The notes under the pieces were generated by a model. That model was not told the DNA's origin. It ran no database searches and saw nothing but the letters and a program-made list of their open reading frames with translations. From the NCBI GenBank assembly GCA_963837355.1, contig CAWIMY010000007.1:124001-188000 (forward strand): a stretch of DNA of 64,000 nt. The letters run 5' to 3'. Of the stretch, positions 17,910-25,900 are shown in pieces (the stretch's first letter is position 1; each line of letters starts with the position of its first letter). The position numbers and the translations under genes were made by a program. Source of the stretch: Aureispira sp963837355. GTDB lineage: Bacteria; Bacteroidota; Bacteroidia; Chitinophagales; Saprospiraceae.

Positions 17910-18256
17910 CCGCTTTTATTAATGAGGATAAGCGCCGCTCCCTGCATTGGCAGAGAGCGGCGCTGCTGTTTAGGGTTGTTTTTTTCTTTTTAGAAGATAA
18001 TAAAAGTATAGGTATAAATACCTGATTTTTTTAAAAAAAAACATATAGAAGTGTAGGAGGTAAATGAAATGATTTTTAAGGTGTCATAGGCATTCGTAAA
18101 AAAACTTTTTACTTTTTAAATCCTGTCTTGTCCTTTGTCACCAACTGGCCGCGCTTTAGGATTTTTTTCCTAGAGTGCGTTTTTGATAACAGAAGACAAC
18201 CTTCTGTCTAAGGGACTGTTGCTATTGCCATTATAAGGTACAGATAACATCACAAT
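17910..18256. other. intergenic region, only a terminator seen
   Basis: These 347 bases hold the terminator of the preceding gene and then an A/T-rich stretch. I see no open frame with gene character and no clear promoter match before the lipoprotein gene at 18257. Confidence 0.5.
17931..17982 (+). terminator. terminator after the EEP-family gene
   Basis: AGCGCCGCTC (17931-17940) pairs perfectly with GAGCGGCGCT (17955-17964), followed after a few bases by a T-rich stretch. It lies 22 bases after the stop. Confidence 0.75.
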
Positions 18257-19009
18257 ATGAAGAATTGGATACTAGTCGTCCTCGGTCTAGGAATTTGGGG
18301 GCTAACGGCTTGTTCGGCACTGTCCGAAGAACTGGAGATGAGCAGCAGCGTAGATGTAAAGGAAACGGCCAATTACATTCGGCTACAGCCTAAAACAACG
18401 CCTCAAAAAAGTACAGGCATCTTGTTTTATCCTGGTGGGCTGGTCGATCCACACGCTTATATACAGCCCCTACAAGAATTAGTAACGGAGGGTTATCCCG
18501 TTCTTATCATTAAAGTAACGGGTAATCTAGCCATTTTTAATAGTGGAAAAGCTAAGCAGTACCGCGACCAAGTTAGTGTCGATCGTTGGGTGATTGGCGG
18601 GCATTCATTGGGGGGCGTTATTGCGGCGTATGATGTGCGAGACGAACCTGATGCTTATGCAGGCTTATTGATTTGGGCTTCTTTTCCAGGGGAGGCAGGC
18701 GCAATTCCCGATTGGGAGGGTGCGGTCTTGTCTTTGAGTGCCCAAAAGGATGGCTTGACCTCGCCCGAAGACATTGATGCCAACAAAAAATACTTGCCCG
18801 ACGCTGTTGTTGTCACCGATGTAGCGGCTTTTCCTAGAAGCAGTACGAAGGGAACAACCATCTACCACGAAATTCAGGGGGGAAACCACGCTCAGTTTGG
18901 CAGTTATGGCGAACAGCGGGGGGATGGTGAAGCCAGTATCTCCCGTGAACAGCAACACGATGAAATCAACACGTTTATTCGCACTTTTTTACAAGCAAAT
19001 CAATGGTAA
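18257..19009 (+). CDS. lipoprotein alpha/beta-hydrolase
   Basis: A lipoprotein signal (lipobox LTAC, Cys at about residue 19) precedes an alpha/beta-hydrolase domain. Visible motifs are GILFYPGGLVDPHAY (oxyanion region), VIGGHSLGGVIAAY with the nucleophile Ser in GHSLGG, an acidic region near LSLSAQKDGLTSPEDID, and the terminal His in GGNHAQFGSYG. The length is 250 residues. It is predicted to sit on a membrane facing the periplasm or the outside and to hydrolyse esters or similar bonds; the substrate is unknown. Its stop overlaps the next gene's start (TAATG), so the two are translationally coupled. Confidence 0.85.
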   Translation: MKNWILVVLGLGIWGLTACSALSEELEMSSSVDVKETANYIRLQPKTTPQKSTGILFYPGGLVDPHAYIQPLQELVTEGYPVLIIKVTGNLAIFNSGKAKQYRDQVSVDRWVIGGHSLGGVIAAYDVRDEPDAYAGLLIWASFPGEAGAIPDWEGAVLSLSAQKDGLTSPEDIDANKKYLPDAVVVTDVAAFPRSSTKGTTIYHEIQGGNHAQFGSYGEQRGDGEASISREQQHDEINTFIRTFLQANQW

Positions 19010-19539
19010 TGCGCATTCTACTACTTAGTTTAGGGTTGTTTCTCTTGGGCTTACCGCACAGCGCGCAAGCACAGTATGTTTCGGTACGGGGCTTAGGTTT
19101 TTTGGGGTTAGCTAATAACAGCGGAGCAGAATATTTTTATAATGGGGGCGGGTTTGAATTGGCCTACCAGCATGAACTAGGCGAAAAAGCCCGTTTATCG
19201 GGCGGTTTGGAGTACCGCATTATCAATTGGGGGCATCAGGTGGCGGTGCAATTGGGCTATGATTATGCCTATTGGCAACAAGGCCCTTGGCGCGCCTCGG
19301 TCGCCGCGCATGGCCAGTTGGGCAGTGCTTTGTATGTGCAAAAAGGCTTGTTTGTATGGGGGGCAGAAGTCGGCACAGGCTTGGAATGGAAATCCCCAAA
19401 AGCCTTTTTTGCAACACTCTCTTTTGGCGCACGCTTTAGCCACTGTCCTGCTTACGCCGACTATGGCGCGATCAATGCCACCTTAGATCTACCGATAAAA
19501 ATTGGCATCGGCTTCAAGTTGGGCAATCGCAATAACTAA
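19009..19539 (+). CDS. outer-membrane beta-barrel-like protein
   Basis: A signal peptide (MRILLLSLGLFLLGL ... AQAQ) precedes about 155 residues rich in Gly, Tyr, Trp and Phe with alternating strands: FELAYQHELGEKARLSGGLEYRI, HQVAVQLGYDYAYW, and a C-terminal LPIKIGIGFKLGN. This pattern fits a small outer-membrane beta-barrel, although I recognise no named family. The ATG at 19009 overlaps the TAA of the hydrolase gene (TAATG); an in-frame ATG at 19003 is also possible. Coupling to the lipoprotein hydrolase suggests they work at the same envelope site. Confidence 0.7.
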   Translation: MRILLLSLGLFLLGLPHSAQAQYVSVRGLGFLGLANNSGAEYFYNGGGFELAYQHELGEKARLSGGLEYRIINWGHQVAVQLGYDYAYWQQGPWRASVAAHGQLGSALYVQKGLFVWGAEVGTGLEWKSPKAFFATLSFGARFSHCPAYADYGAINATLDLPIKIGIGFKLGNRNN

Positions 19540-19567
19540 TTCCTCTTCCTTCTAATAACCACTTACT

Positions 19568-20029
19568 ATGCGCATTCTAATGGTTTGCTTAGGCAACATC
19601 TGCCGCTCGCCTTTGGCCGAAGGCCTTTTACGAAAAAAAATAAACCAAGCGGGCTTGGATTGGGAAGTAGATTCGGCAGGTACCAGCGGCTACCACGAGG
19701 GGAATCCACCCGATGAGCGTTCGATTGCCGTAGCTCGCAACCACCATTTGGACATCAGTGCTCAACAATCCCGCCCACTCACCAAGGTCGATTTAGAGGA
19801 GTTTGATGTGGTTTATGTGATGGATAGTGATAATTATAACAATGTGATACAGTTATGTGATAATGACAAACAGCGATCCAAAGTAAAACTGATTATGAAT
19901 GTGGTGCATCCCGAACGCAACATCGCAGTCCCTGATCCATATTGGAGCGACGATGGCTTTGAGCAGGTGTACCAGATGTTGGATGCCGCTACGCAGGGAA
20001 TTGTGGAGGCGGGTGTTAATAATAAGTGA
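19568..20029 (+). CDS. low-molecular-weight protein tyrosine phosphatase
   Basis: This 153-residue cytoplasmic phosphatase carries the P-loop at the N-terminus, CLGNICRS (nucleophile Cys7, Arg13). The general-acid region is VPDPYWSDD. It hydrolyses phosphotyrosine or related phosphoesters; bacterial members often regulate exopolysaccharide kinases. No tyrosine-kinase gene is in the window. It lies 28 bases after the outer-membrane-protein gene and may belong to the same transcript. Confidence 0.92.
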   Translation: MRILMVCLGNICRSPLAEGLLRKKINQAGLDWEVDSAGTSGYHEGNPPDERSIAVARNHHLDISAQQSRPLTKVDLEEFDVVYVMDSDNYNNVIQLCDNDKQRSKVKLIMNVVHPERNIAVPDPYWSDDGFEQVYQMLDAATQGIVEAGVNNK

Positions 20030-20157
20030 TATTTAGCGCTTATTTGTCAATAGTAGACGATATTATGACTCCCAAAGCGCCTTTATTTTTCTAAGAACAA
20101 CTTAGCTAGTCCGATTGCTGTTGCTTGTATTTAACAACACACCAAAATCGCCACTTT

Positions 20158-20913
20158 ATGTCTGCTCCACTACGTGAAACCCACACCAATACCCAAGGTT
20201 ATCAAGAAGTAACCTCGGCTTACCGCAGCCAGCGCTCCCTACTTTTAGAAGCGCAGCAAATTGGCTCTGCCACGCACATTGTCTGCCCAATGGTAGATGC
20301 CTCCCGCCGTACCAATGCCTACGGTAAAAATGCCCTACCAGGTCTAAAAAGCAAAGATTTGACCCGTTGGTCCAACGCACTCGGCTTGCCGCCCGCAGCG
20401 CTCAAAACCATCGCCTACGCTTCGGGCAAGGTGGCCAACATCCCTAAAAATATCTTGACAGGGAGTTTTGATGATGAAGCGATCAATGGTGGCTTTATTC
20501 ACGCGCTTAAAAATGGGATACACACAGGGATTTATCAAGATGGACGATTTGACGAAGCAAGTTTTAATGCTTTTGTTTGGGCCTTTCATCCTGAGTTAGA
20601 AGGGACAGCACTGACTAGAGAATGGCTGTATTCTGAACAAGGAGCCACTTTGTATCTAGAAACGGCGCACTTACCAATAGTAATCGCTTACAACAAAAGC
20701 GAGCGTCCTAAGAAAAAAGTCGGCTTAGGAGAAAGGTTTAGTACCTTCGAAATGAAAGATTTGTTACTAAAAGTAGTGGGGCAAACCATTACCAAAGACG
20801 GGAAGACCACACAAGCCATTTTGATTAGAGATATTCACGACTTGTACAAATATGGTTTTTTGACGGTGCCTATCGAAGAAAATATGGTTGCTGCCGACTT
20901 ATTAGAACTGTAG
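20158..20913 (+). CDS. hypothetical protein
   Basis: I do not recognise this family. The 251-residue product, starting at ATG 20158 (MSAPLRETHTNTQGYQEV), is soluble-looking with no signal or membrane segment. It contains GKNALPGLKSKDLTRWSNALGLPPAALKT, which reads as a helix-rich segment, and a conserved-looking GGFIHALKNGIHTGIYQDGRFDEASFNAF. The C-terminus has alternating strands and Lys-rich turns. A TTG at 20125 in the same frame is an alternative start. A strong hairpin terminator follows, so it ends its own unit. Confidence 0.65.
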   Translation: MSAPLRETHTNTQGYQEVTSAYRSQRSLLLEAQQIGSATHIVCPMVDASRRTNAYGKNALPGLKSKDLTRWSNALGLPPAALKTIAYASGKVANIPKNILTGSFDDEAINGGFIHALKNGIHTGIYQDGRFDEASFNAFVWAFHPELEGTALTREWLYSEQGATLYLETAHLPIVIAYNKSERPKKKVGLGERFSTFEMKDLLLKVVGQTITKDGKTTQAILIRDIHDLYKYGFLTVPIEENMVAADLLEL

Positions 20914-20944
20914 GTAAGTAGGCCTAACAAATTCTTAAAGGGAT

Positions 20945-20986
20945 AAAAAAATAGCGCAAAGCCACCGTTGGGGCTTGCGCTATTTT
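20945..20986. terminator. bidirectional terminator between the hypothetical gene and fabG
   Basis: AAAATAGCGCAA and TTGCGCTATTTT arms with an inner AGCC/GGCT pairing form a long hairpin, with A-rich and T-rich flanks on both sides. It serves the convergent genes ending at 20913 and 21005. Confidence 0.75.
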
Positions 20987-21004
20987 AAGGATAAGGTAGT
21001 TGGC

Positions 21005-21745
21005 TTACATGCCACCGCTAGTATTGATGGTTTGACCCGTTACATAGCTGGATAGATCAGAGGCCAAAAATACCGCGACGTTGGCGATTTCTTCGGTTTC
21101 TCCAAAGCGTTTGAGTGCTGTCGCTTGGATCATTTGTTCTTTCAACTTTTCGTCGAGTTCATCGGTCATTTCCGTGGCGATAAAGCCAGGGGCGATGGCA
21201 TTGCAACGGATGCTGCGCGAGCCTACTTCTTGGGCGATGGATTGAGTAAATCCGATCATACCTGCTTTAGAAGCCGCGTAGTTAGCTTGTCCTGCATTGC
21301 CTTTGAGGCCAACAATCGAAGAAATGTTGATGATAGAGCCACTTTTAGCTTTTAGCATCGGACGCATGATACATTTGGTGAAGTTGAAGACTGATTTGAG
21401 GTTGTTGTTCATCACATCGTCCCAGTTGCTTTCGCTCATACGCATCAGCAAATTGTCGCGGGTAATCCCTGCATTGTTGATGAGAATATCAATTTTCCCA
21501 AATTCTTTCAAGACAGTATTAACCAAGGTCTGTGTTTCCTCAAAAGAAGAAGCATCGGCTGCGAAGGCTTTGACAATAGTGCCGTGGGCACTGGCTTCTT
21601 CGGCAATTTTTTGGGCACGCTCCTCGGAAGAGCGATAGGTAAAGGCAACGTGAGCGCCATGCTCTGCAAAAATGTTGACCATTGTAGCGCCGATTCCTCT
21701 AGAACCGCCTGTAATGAGGGCAACTTTGTTGTTTAAAAGTTTCAT
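21005..21745 (-). CDS. fabG: 3-oxoacyl-ACP reductase FabG
   Basis: FabG is the NADPH-dependent ketoreductase of fatty acid elongation. The 246-residue short-chain dehydrogenase has the nucleotide motif TGGSRGIGATM, the NNAGITRDNLLMRM segment typical of FabG, catalytic Ser in ISSIVGLKGN, YAASKAG (Tyr and Lys), and the C-terminal TGQTINTSGGM. The start is ATG 21745 (MKLLNNKVALITGG); the upstream in-frame ATG at 21814 adds residues with no homology. Other SDR reductases are possible, but the GITRDN and end motifs favour FabG. Confidence 0.9.
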   Translation of the reverse strand: MKLLNNKVALITGGSRGIGATMVNIFAEHGAHVAFTYRSSEERAQKIAEEASAHGTIVKAFAADASSFEETQTLVNTVLKEFGKIDILINNAGITRDNLLMRMSESNWDDVMNNNLKSVFNFTKCIMRPMLKAKSGSIINISSIVGLKGNAGQANYAASKAGMIGFTQSIAQEVGSRSIRCNAIAPGFIATEMTDELDEKLKEQMIQATALKRFGETEEIANVAVFLASDLSSYVTGQTINTSGGM

Positions 21746-22346
21746 AAAAACTATATCCTGATTGATGATTGATGTGTGGTATTCATTACTAGACTCCAAA
21801 AAAAAGTCGGGCAAAACGGAATAAAATGGTCGTTATAACAACCATTTAAAATGTCTTAAAAAAAGAGAAAAAACGATCTAGTGACTTCGTAGTCAGTCGA
21901 TTTTGGTTACCTCAAAAGACGGCGTATCGCAATGCCGATGCGAAGGTACACAAATGCGCCTGAATTTCTGTAAAATGTTATTTTTTTTGAATGCTTGATG
22001 AAAACTCAACGCGTATTATGTAGATGGTAAGAACTGGCGGTGCCCCCATAGTAAAGTTTTATTTTTATACTTAGTGCTTAAAAATCAAAGGGTCGCAGCA
22101 AGCCTAGATAAAGATATTACAAAAGCAGTAAGGCTAGCGCTTTAAAAGTTTGGTAGAGTTAGGAATAGTTTGTAGTTTGTTGAGTCCAAGCGTTGGTTTC
22201 GTCCCCCCTAGATAAACCGCTTAAATAGCGTCTAAACGCAATAGACAACGGCTTTAGGAAGCTCACCCAATAGGGTATTCCCCGCTTTTGAACACCGTTC
22301 GAAAGCTACTAAAACAACGTCCTAGTTATAATAACCGTATAATTTT
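21746..22346. other. divergent intergenic region, no gene seen
   Basis: About 600 bases separate fabG from the divergent lpxD-like gene. The sequence is A/T-rich. A partial -7-like box (TACCTTCG on the minus strand, near 21940-21950) may belong to fabG. I find no supported open frame and no RNA gene. Confidence 0.45.
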
Positions 22347-23321
22347 ATGAAATTTGATACACCCGTTGCTATTGCTGAAATTGCTGCGCTTATAGGTGCG
22401 ACGATTATCGGCGATGAAACTATAAAAGTCTTGCACCTAAGCGAGATTCACAAAGTTGTGAAAGGCAGCTTAATTTTTGTAGACAATAAGAAATATTACA
22501 ACCAAGCCATTTACTCAATGGCGACGGCGATTATTATCAACGAAGAGGTAGAATGCCCTGAAGGCAAAGCGCTTCTATTGGTTGAAAAACCGTTTGAAGC
22601 CTACAACAAATTAGCCCTGCATTTTAGCCCTTTTGAGCCACTCACCAAAACCATTAGCGATACGGCCGTTATCGGTAAGAATACCATCTTAGAACCTGGG
22701 GTGGTGGTTGGGAACCATGTCACGATTGGCGACAATTGCTTTATTCGAACGAATACCATTATTTTGGACCATACGCAGATTGGCAATAATGTCATTATCC
22801 ACGCCAACAGCTCTATTGGTAATGATGCGTTTTATATGAGTAAACAGCCCGATGGTTCCTACAATCGCTGGCATTCAATTGGCCGCGTCATTATTAAGAA
22901 TGATGTAGAAATTGGGGCTGGGTGTACTATTGACAAAGGGGTCTCTGGGGATACCATTATCGGAGAAGGTACCAAAATTGATAATTTAGTACACATTGGT
23001 CACGGCGTTTGTATCGGCAAGCATTGTTTGTTGGCCGCGCAAGTGGGTATCGCAGGCAAAACAATTGTTCAGGATAATGTAACCATTTATGGGCAAGTAG
23101 GGATTTCTAAATCCTTGGTTATTGGAGAAGGGGCCACCTTGTTAGCGAAAGCGGGCATTGCTAAATCCATCCCTGGCGGCAACAAAGAATATGCAGGCAT
23201 TCCCGCAGGAGAGTCGCGTACGAAGTACCGAGAACTGATTGCCATGCGCCAAGTGCCCGATATGGTAAAGCGGGTAGAGGAAATTTATAAGACACTTTTT
23301 AAGAACAAAAAAAAGGAGTAG
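22347..23321 (+). CDS. LpxD-like UDP-acylglucosamine N-acyltransferase
   Basis: This 324-residue hexapeptide-repeat acyltransferase is close to LpxD, which adds the N-linked acyl chain in lipid A synthesis. The N-terminal uridine-binding-like region (residues 1-100) is followed by repeated [LIV]GxxxxI turns (ISDTAVIGKNTILEPGVVVGNHVTIGDNC). The active-site segment is DNLVHIGHGVCIGKHC, with the His expected for LpxD, and the protein ends with a helical C-terminus. Bacteroidota often carry a second LpxD-like protein besides the canonical one; with no lpxC/lpxA neighbours here, this could be that paralogue. The gene symbol is therefore left open. Confidence 0.8.
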   Translation: MKFDTPVAIAEIAALIGATIIGDETIKVLHLSEIHKVVKGSLIFVDNKKYYNQAIYSMATAIIINEEVECPEGKALLLVEKPFEAYNKLALHFSPFEPLTKTISDTAVIGKNTILEPGVVVGNHVTIGDNCFIRTNTIILDHTQIGNNVIIHANSSIGNDAFYMSKQPDGSYNRWHSIGRVIIKNDVEIGAGCTIDKGVSGDTIIGEGTKIDNLVHIGHGVCIGKHCLLAAQVGIAGKTIVQDNVTIYGQVGISKSLVIGEGATLLAKAGIAKSIPGGNKEYAGIPAGESRTKYRELIAMRQVPDMVKRVEEIYKTLFKNKKKE

Positions 23322-23394
23322 TATAGGAGCAATGTAAAAAAATCCCCTGCTTAGTTCTTTTATATAAAGGGCTGCTTTCAATACTGGCAAAGAA

Positions 23395-23425
23395 TTTGAA
23401 TTAGCCCAAACCTAGATTATCTTTG
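23395..23425 (+). promoter_or_regulatory. canonical Bacteroidota promoter of the DUF2147 gene
   Basis: TTTG (23395-23398), a 19-base spacer and TATCTTTG (23418-23425) match the consensus exactly. Transcription would start about 170 bases before the ATG at 23606, leaving a fairly long leader. Confidence 0.75.
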
Positions 23426-23605
23426 CTACCCATAGTTGTTTGGCAATCAGTCGAGACCCCCAACTATTTAGCCGATGATAAGAGACGTTTTTATCTTCTA
23501 TAGAGAAGAACCGTCTTCCGTATGGCGAGATTTTCTAGCATTTTATTCTACTTCTAATTAAAAACGGGACAAAACAGTTTGTTCCCAATCAATTAAAAAA
23601 TTACT

Positions 23606-24103
23606 ATGAAAAGTATTACATCGTTTTTGACTCCCCTTTTTGTTGCTTGTTTCTTTTTGCTCGCTGCCAATAGCTACGCACAAACTTCTGTTAATAGCAA
23701 AGGTGCTATTGGTGTTTGGAAAACAGTAGACGATGAAACAGGACGCACCAAATCTCATGTTGAAATTTACAAGCAAGGCAATGATTACCACGCCAAGATT
23801 GTCCGTCTATTAGATGAGCAAACGCTCAAAGACAGTGGCAAAAAAGACTTTGCTGATATCAAATGTGACAAATGTCCTTCTGATCACGGAAAAGGGCAAG
23901 CAATGCACGGCTTAGAAATCATCTGGGATATGGAAAAGAAAGATAGCAAGTGGGAAGGTGGTAGTATCATGGATCCTAAAAAAGGTAAAGTCTACACGTG
24001 TACGATGTGGATGGATGATAGCGATCCTAAAGGAAATACCTTGAAAGTACGTGGTTGGGTAGGATTCTTCTACCGTACGCAGACTTGGTACCGCGTCAAC
24101 TAA
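23606..24103 (+). CDS. DUF2147 secreted protein
   Basis: This 165-residue protein has a signal peptide (cleavage after SYAQ near residue 26). The mature domain has the DUF2147 pattern: GVWKTVDDETGRTKSHVEIYK at the start, then VRLLD, a Cys pair in KCDKCPSD, MHGLEIIWDM, GGSIMDPKKGKVYTCTMW, and the ending KVRGWVGFFYRTQTWYRV. The family forms a periplasmic beta-barrel-like fold of unknown function, common in Gram-negative bacteria. It has its own promoter and a strong terminator. Confidence 0.92.
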   Translation: MKSITSFLTPLFVACFFLLAANSYAQTSVNSKGAIGVWKTVDDETGRTKSHVEIYKQGNDYHAKIVRLLDEQTLKDSGKKDFADIKCDKCPSDHGKGQAMHGLEIIWDMEKKDSKWEGGSIMDPKKGKVYTCTMWMDDSDPKGNTLKVRGWVGFFYRTQTWYRVN

Positions 24104-24140
24104 TACAATATACGCCGTAAAGCACGGCCAAAATTTAAAA

Positions 24141-24176
24141 AGAGTTGTTCCGATTTATCGGAACAACTCTTTTTTT
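24141..24176. terminator. strong bidirectional terminator
   Basis: A perfect 14-base-pair stem (AGAGTTGTTCCGAT / ATCGGAACAACTCT), flanked by A-run and T-run, lies between the convergent DUF2147 and E2 genes. Confidence 0.88.
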
Positions 24177-24262
24177 ATGTTGCTAGCCCTGTTGCTAAGT
24201 AAGCGAAGATGCGCTGGTTCCGAATTTATTCGGGTAACCCAGCAGCAACGTGTACGATCAAT

Positions 24263-25564
24263 TTATAGATCCAAGAACAACGTAATAGGATCTTCTAGTA
24301 ATTGCTTCACTTTGACTAGGAAGGTGACCGAAGTACTACCATCAATGACGCGGTGGTCATACGATAGCGCCAAGTACATCATTGGACGAATTTTTACTTC
24401 GCCATCAATAGCCATTGGACGTTGTTGTATGGTGTGCATTCCTAGAATAGCCGATTGGGGCTCGTTTAGGATGGGCGTACTCATCATAGAGCCAAAGACA
24501 CCGCCGTTGGTAATGGTGAAGGTACCACCTTGCATTTCTTCTAGCGTCAAGTTACCTTCGCGGGCTTTTTTAGCCAAGCCTTTGATAGCGCCCTCAATTT
24601 CTGCAAAATTCAAGGATTCTACATTGTGTACGGGAGGAACGACCAAGCCTGTAGGCGTAGAGATTGCAATAGAAATATCGACAAAATCGTTGTAGATGAT
24701 TGATTTTTCATCGCTGCCTAATTGGGCGTTGACATCGGGCATCTCCATCAATACTTTGGCGCAAGCCTTGGCAAACAAAGACATAAAGCCCAGTTTGATG
24801 CCGTAACGCTCTACAAAACGGTCTTGGTATTTTTTACGCATCGCCATGATCTCTGTCAAGTCAACCTCGTTGAAGGTCGTGAGCATAGCTGTGTTGTTTT
24901 TGGCAGAGACCAAGCGCTTGGCAATGGTGCGGCGCATACGGCTCAATTTCTCGGTGCGTTGCTCGCGGCTAAATGCTGCTTGACGAGCGGGTGTAGGCGT
25001 TGCTTTTTCTTCTTTCTTAGGAGCGTCGTTGCTTTTGGCAGACGCGGTTTCTTTGGCAGGCTGGCTCTTGCGCTTGTCAATCGCATTTTGCACATCTTGT
25101 TGGATGATGCGGCCGTCTTTGCCTGTTGCTTGGACATCTTTGCTTTCCAAGTTGTTTTCAGACATTAGCTTTTGTGCCGTAGGCGAGGGGTGTCCACCCG
25201 CATAGCCACCAGCAGCAGCTGTTTTTTCTTCTACGGATTCTTCAGCTATCTTTTCAGCAGCAGGGGTTTCCGTTTTGGCTTTAGGAGCAGGGCTATCGTC
25301 TCCACCTGCGCCGCCATCTTCGCTAACACTGGTGTCGATTCTAGCAAACACTTCTCCAATAGGAATGTCATCGCCTTCTTGGGCGACGTGAATCAACTTG
25401 CCTGCTTTTTCAGCAGGAACGTCGATACTGGCTTTATCGGATTCGAATTCGCAAATGAATTCGTCTAATTCTACATACGCACCGTCTTCTTTTGTCCAAG
25501 AGGAAAGCGTAACTTCCGTGATGGACTCACCAATAACTGGAACTACGAGATCTATGATACTCAT
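24263..25564 (-). CDS. odhB: dihydrolipoamide succinyltransferase, E2 of 2-oxoglutarate dehydrogenase
   Basis: This E2 core enzyme of the TCA-cycle 2-oxoglutarate dehydrogenase complex has 433 residues. It carries a lipoyl domain (lipoyl-Lys in ESDKASIDV, residues about 1-78) and an Ala/Pro/Glu-rich linker. An E3-binding domain follows (SPTAQKLMSENNL ... GKDGRIIQQDV), then a catalytic domain with the active-site LSYDHRVIDG and the end VKQLLEDP. The single lipoyl domain and overall order favour the succinyl type over pyruvate E2. The E1 gene is not adjacent in this window; an E3 gene (lpdA) lies at 41.5 kb. Confidence 0.93.
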   Translation of the reverse strand: MSIIDLVVPVIGESITEVTLSSWTKEDGAYVELDEFICEFESDKASIDVPAEKAGKLIHVAQEGDDIPIGEVFARIDTSVSEDGGAGGDDSPAPKAKTETPAAEKIAEESVEEKTAAAGGYAGGHPSPTAQKLMSENNLESKDVQATGKDGRIIQQDVQNAIDKRKSQPAKETASAKSNDAPKKEEKATPTPARQAAFSREQRTEKLSRMRRTIAKRLVSAKNNTAMLTTFNEVDLTEIMAMRKKYQDRFVERYGIKLGFMSLFAKACAKVLMEMPDVNAQLGSDEKSIIYNDFVDISIAISTPTGLVVPPVHNVESLNFAEIEGAIKGLAKKAREGNLTLEEMQGGTFTITNGGVFGSMMSTPILNEPQSAILGMHTIQQRPMAIDGEVKIRPMMYLALSYDHRVIDGSTSVTFLVKVKQLLEDPITLFLDL

Positions 25565-25900
25565 TTTGTCTAAGGATGGTTGCCCTCCATTTTACTACCG
25601 CACCTTTAGAAGCAGGGCAGATGAAGGAGGTGTTGTTCAAATCCTCGCAGCAATAGCCAAGAGGAATTATATAATAATAGATTAATTTTTAAGTGGATTG
25701 GGCAGTCGTTTCCCAAGTATACTAGTTATTACAAAAATTGTCAAAAAAAGTTAGAAAAAGAAATTAAATCGGGGCATAAGAAATCCCGCTAGGGCTTTTT
25801 AGAGTTTTAAAGTATAAAATGGCTACTTTTGGCGGCTTACCCCCCTTTATTGGCTACTCATCGACAGGGCAAGAAGGCTCTGTTTACCAATTTTTAGTTT
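25565..25900. other. divergent intergenic region
   Basis: The 336 bases between odhB and asnB hold the asnB -7 box. The rest is A/T-rich, with no supported open frame or hairpin of note. Confidence 0.45.
25824..25831 (+). promoter_or_regulatory. probable -7 element of the asnB operon
   Basis: TACTTTTG matches TAnnTTTG, 69 bases before the asnB ATG. No good -33 element is seen at the expected distance. Confidence 0.45.

Noticed and set aside
21746..22346. Hidden gene in the fabG-lpxD gap
   Set aside because: All frames contain frequent stops, and no motif or promoter with both elements was found.
24177..24695. Open frame antisense to odhB
   Set aside because: It lies wholly opposite a strongly conserved E2 gene in the strand's codon shadow and has no family motif.
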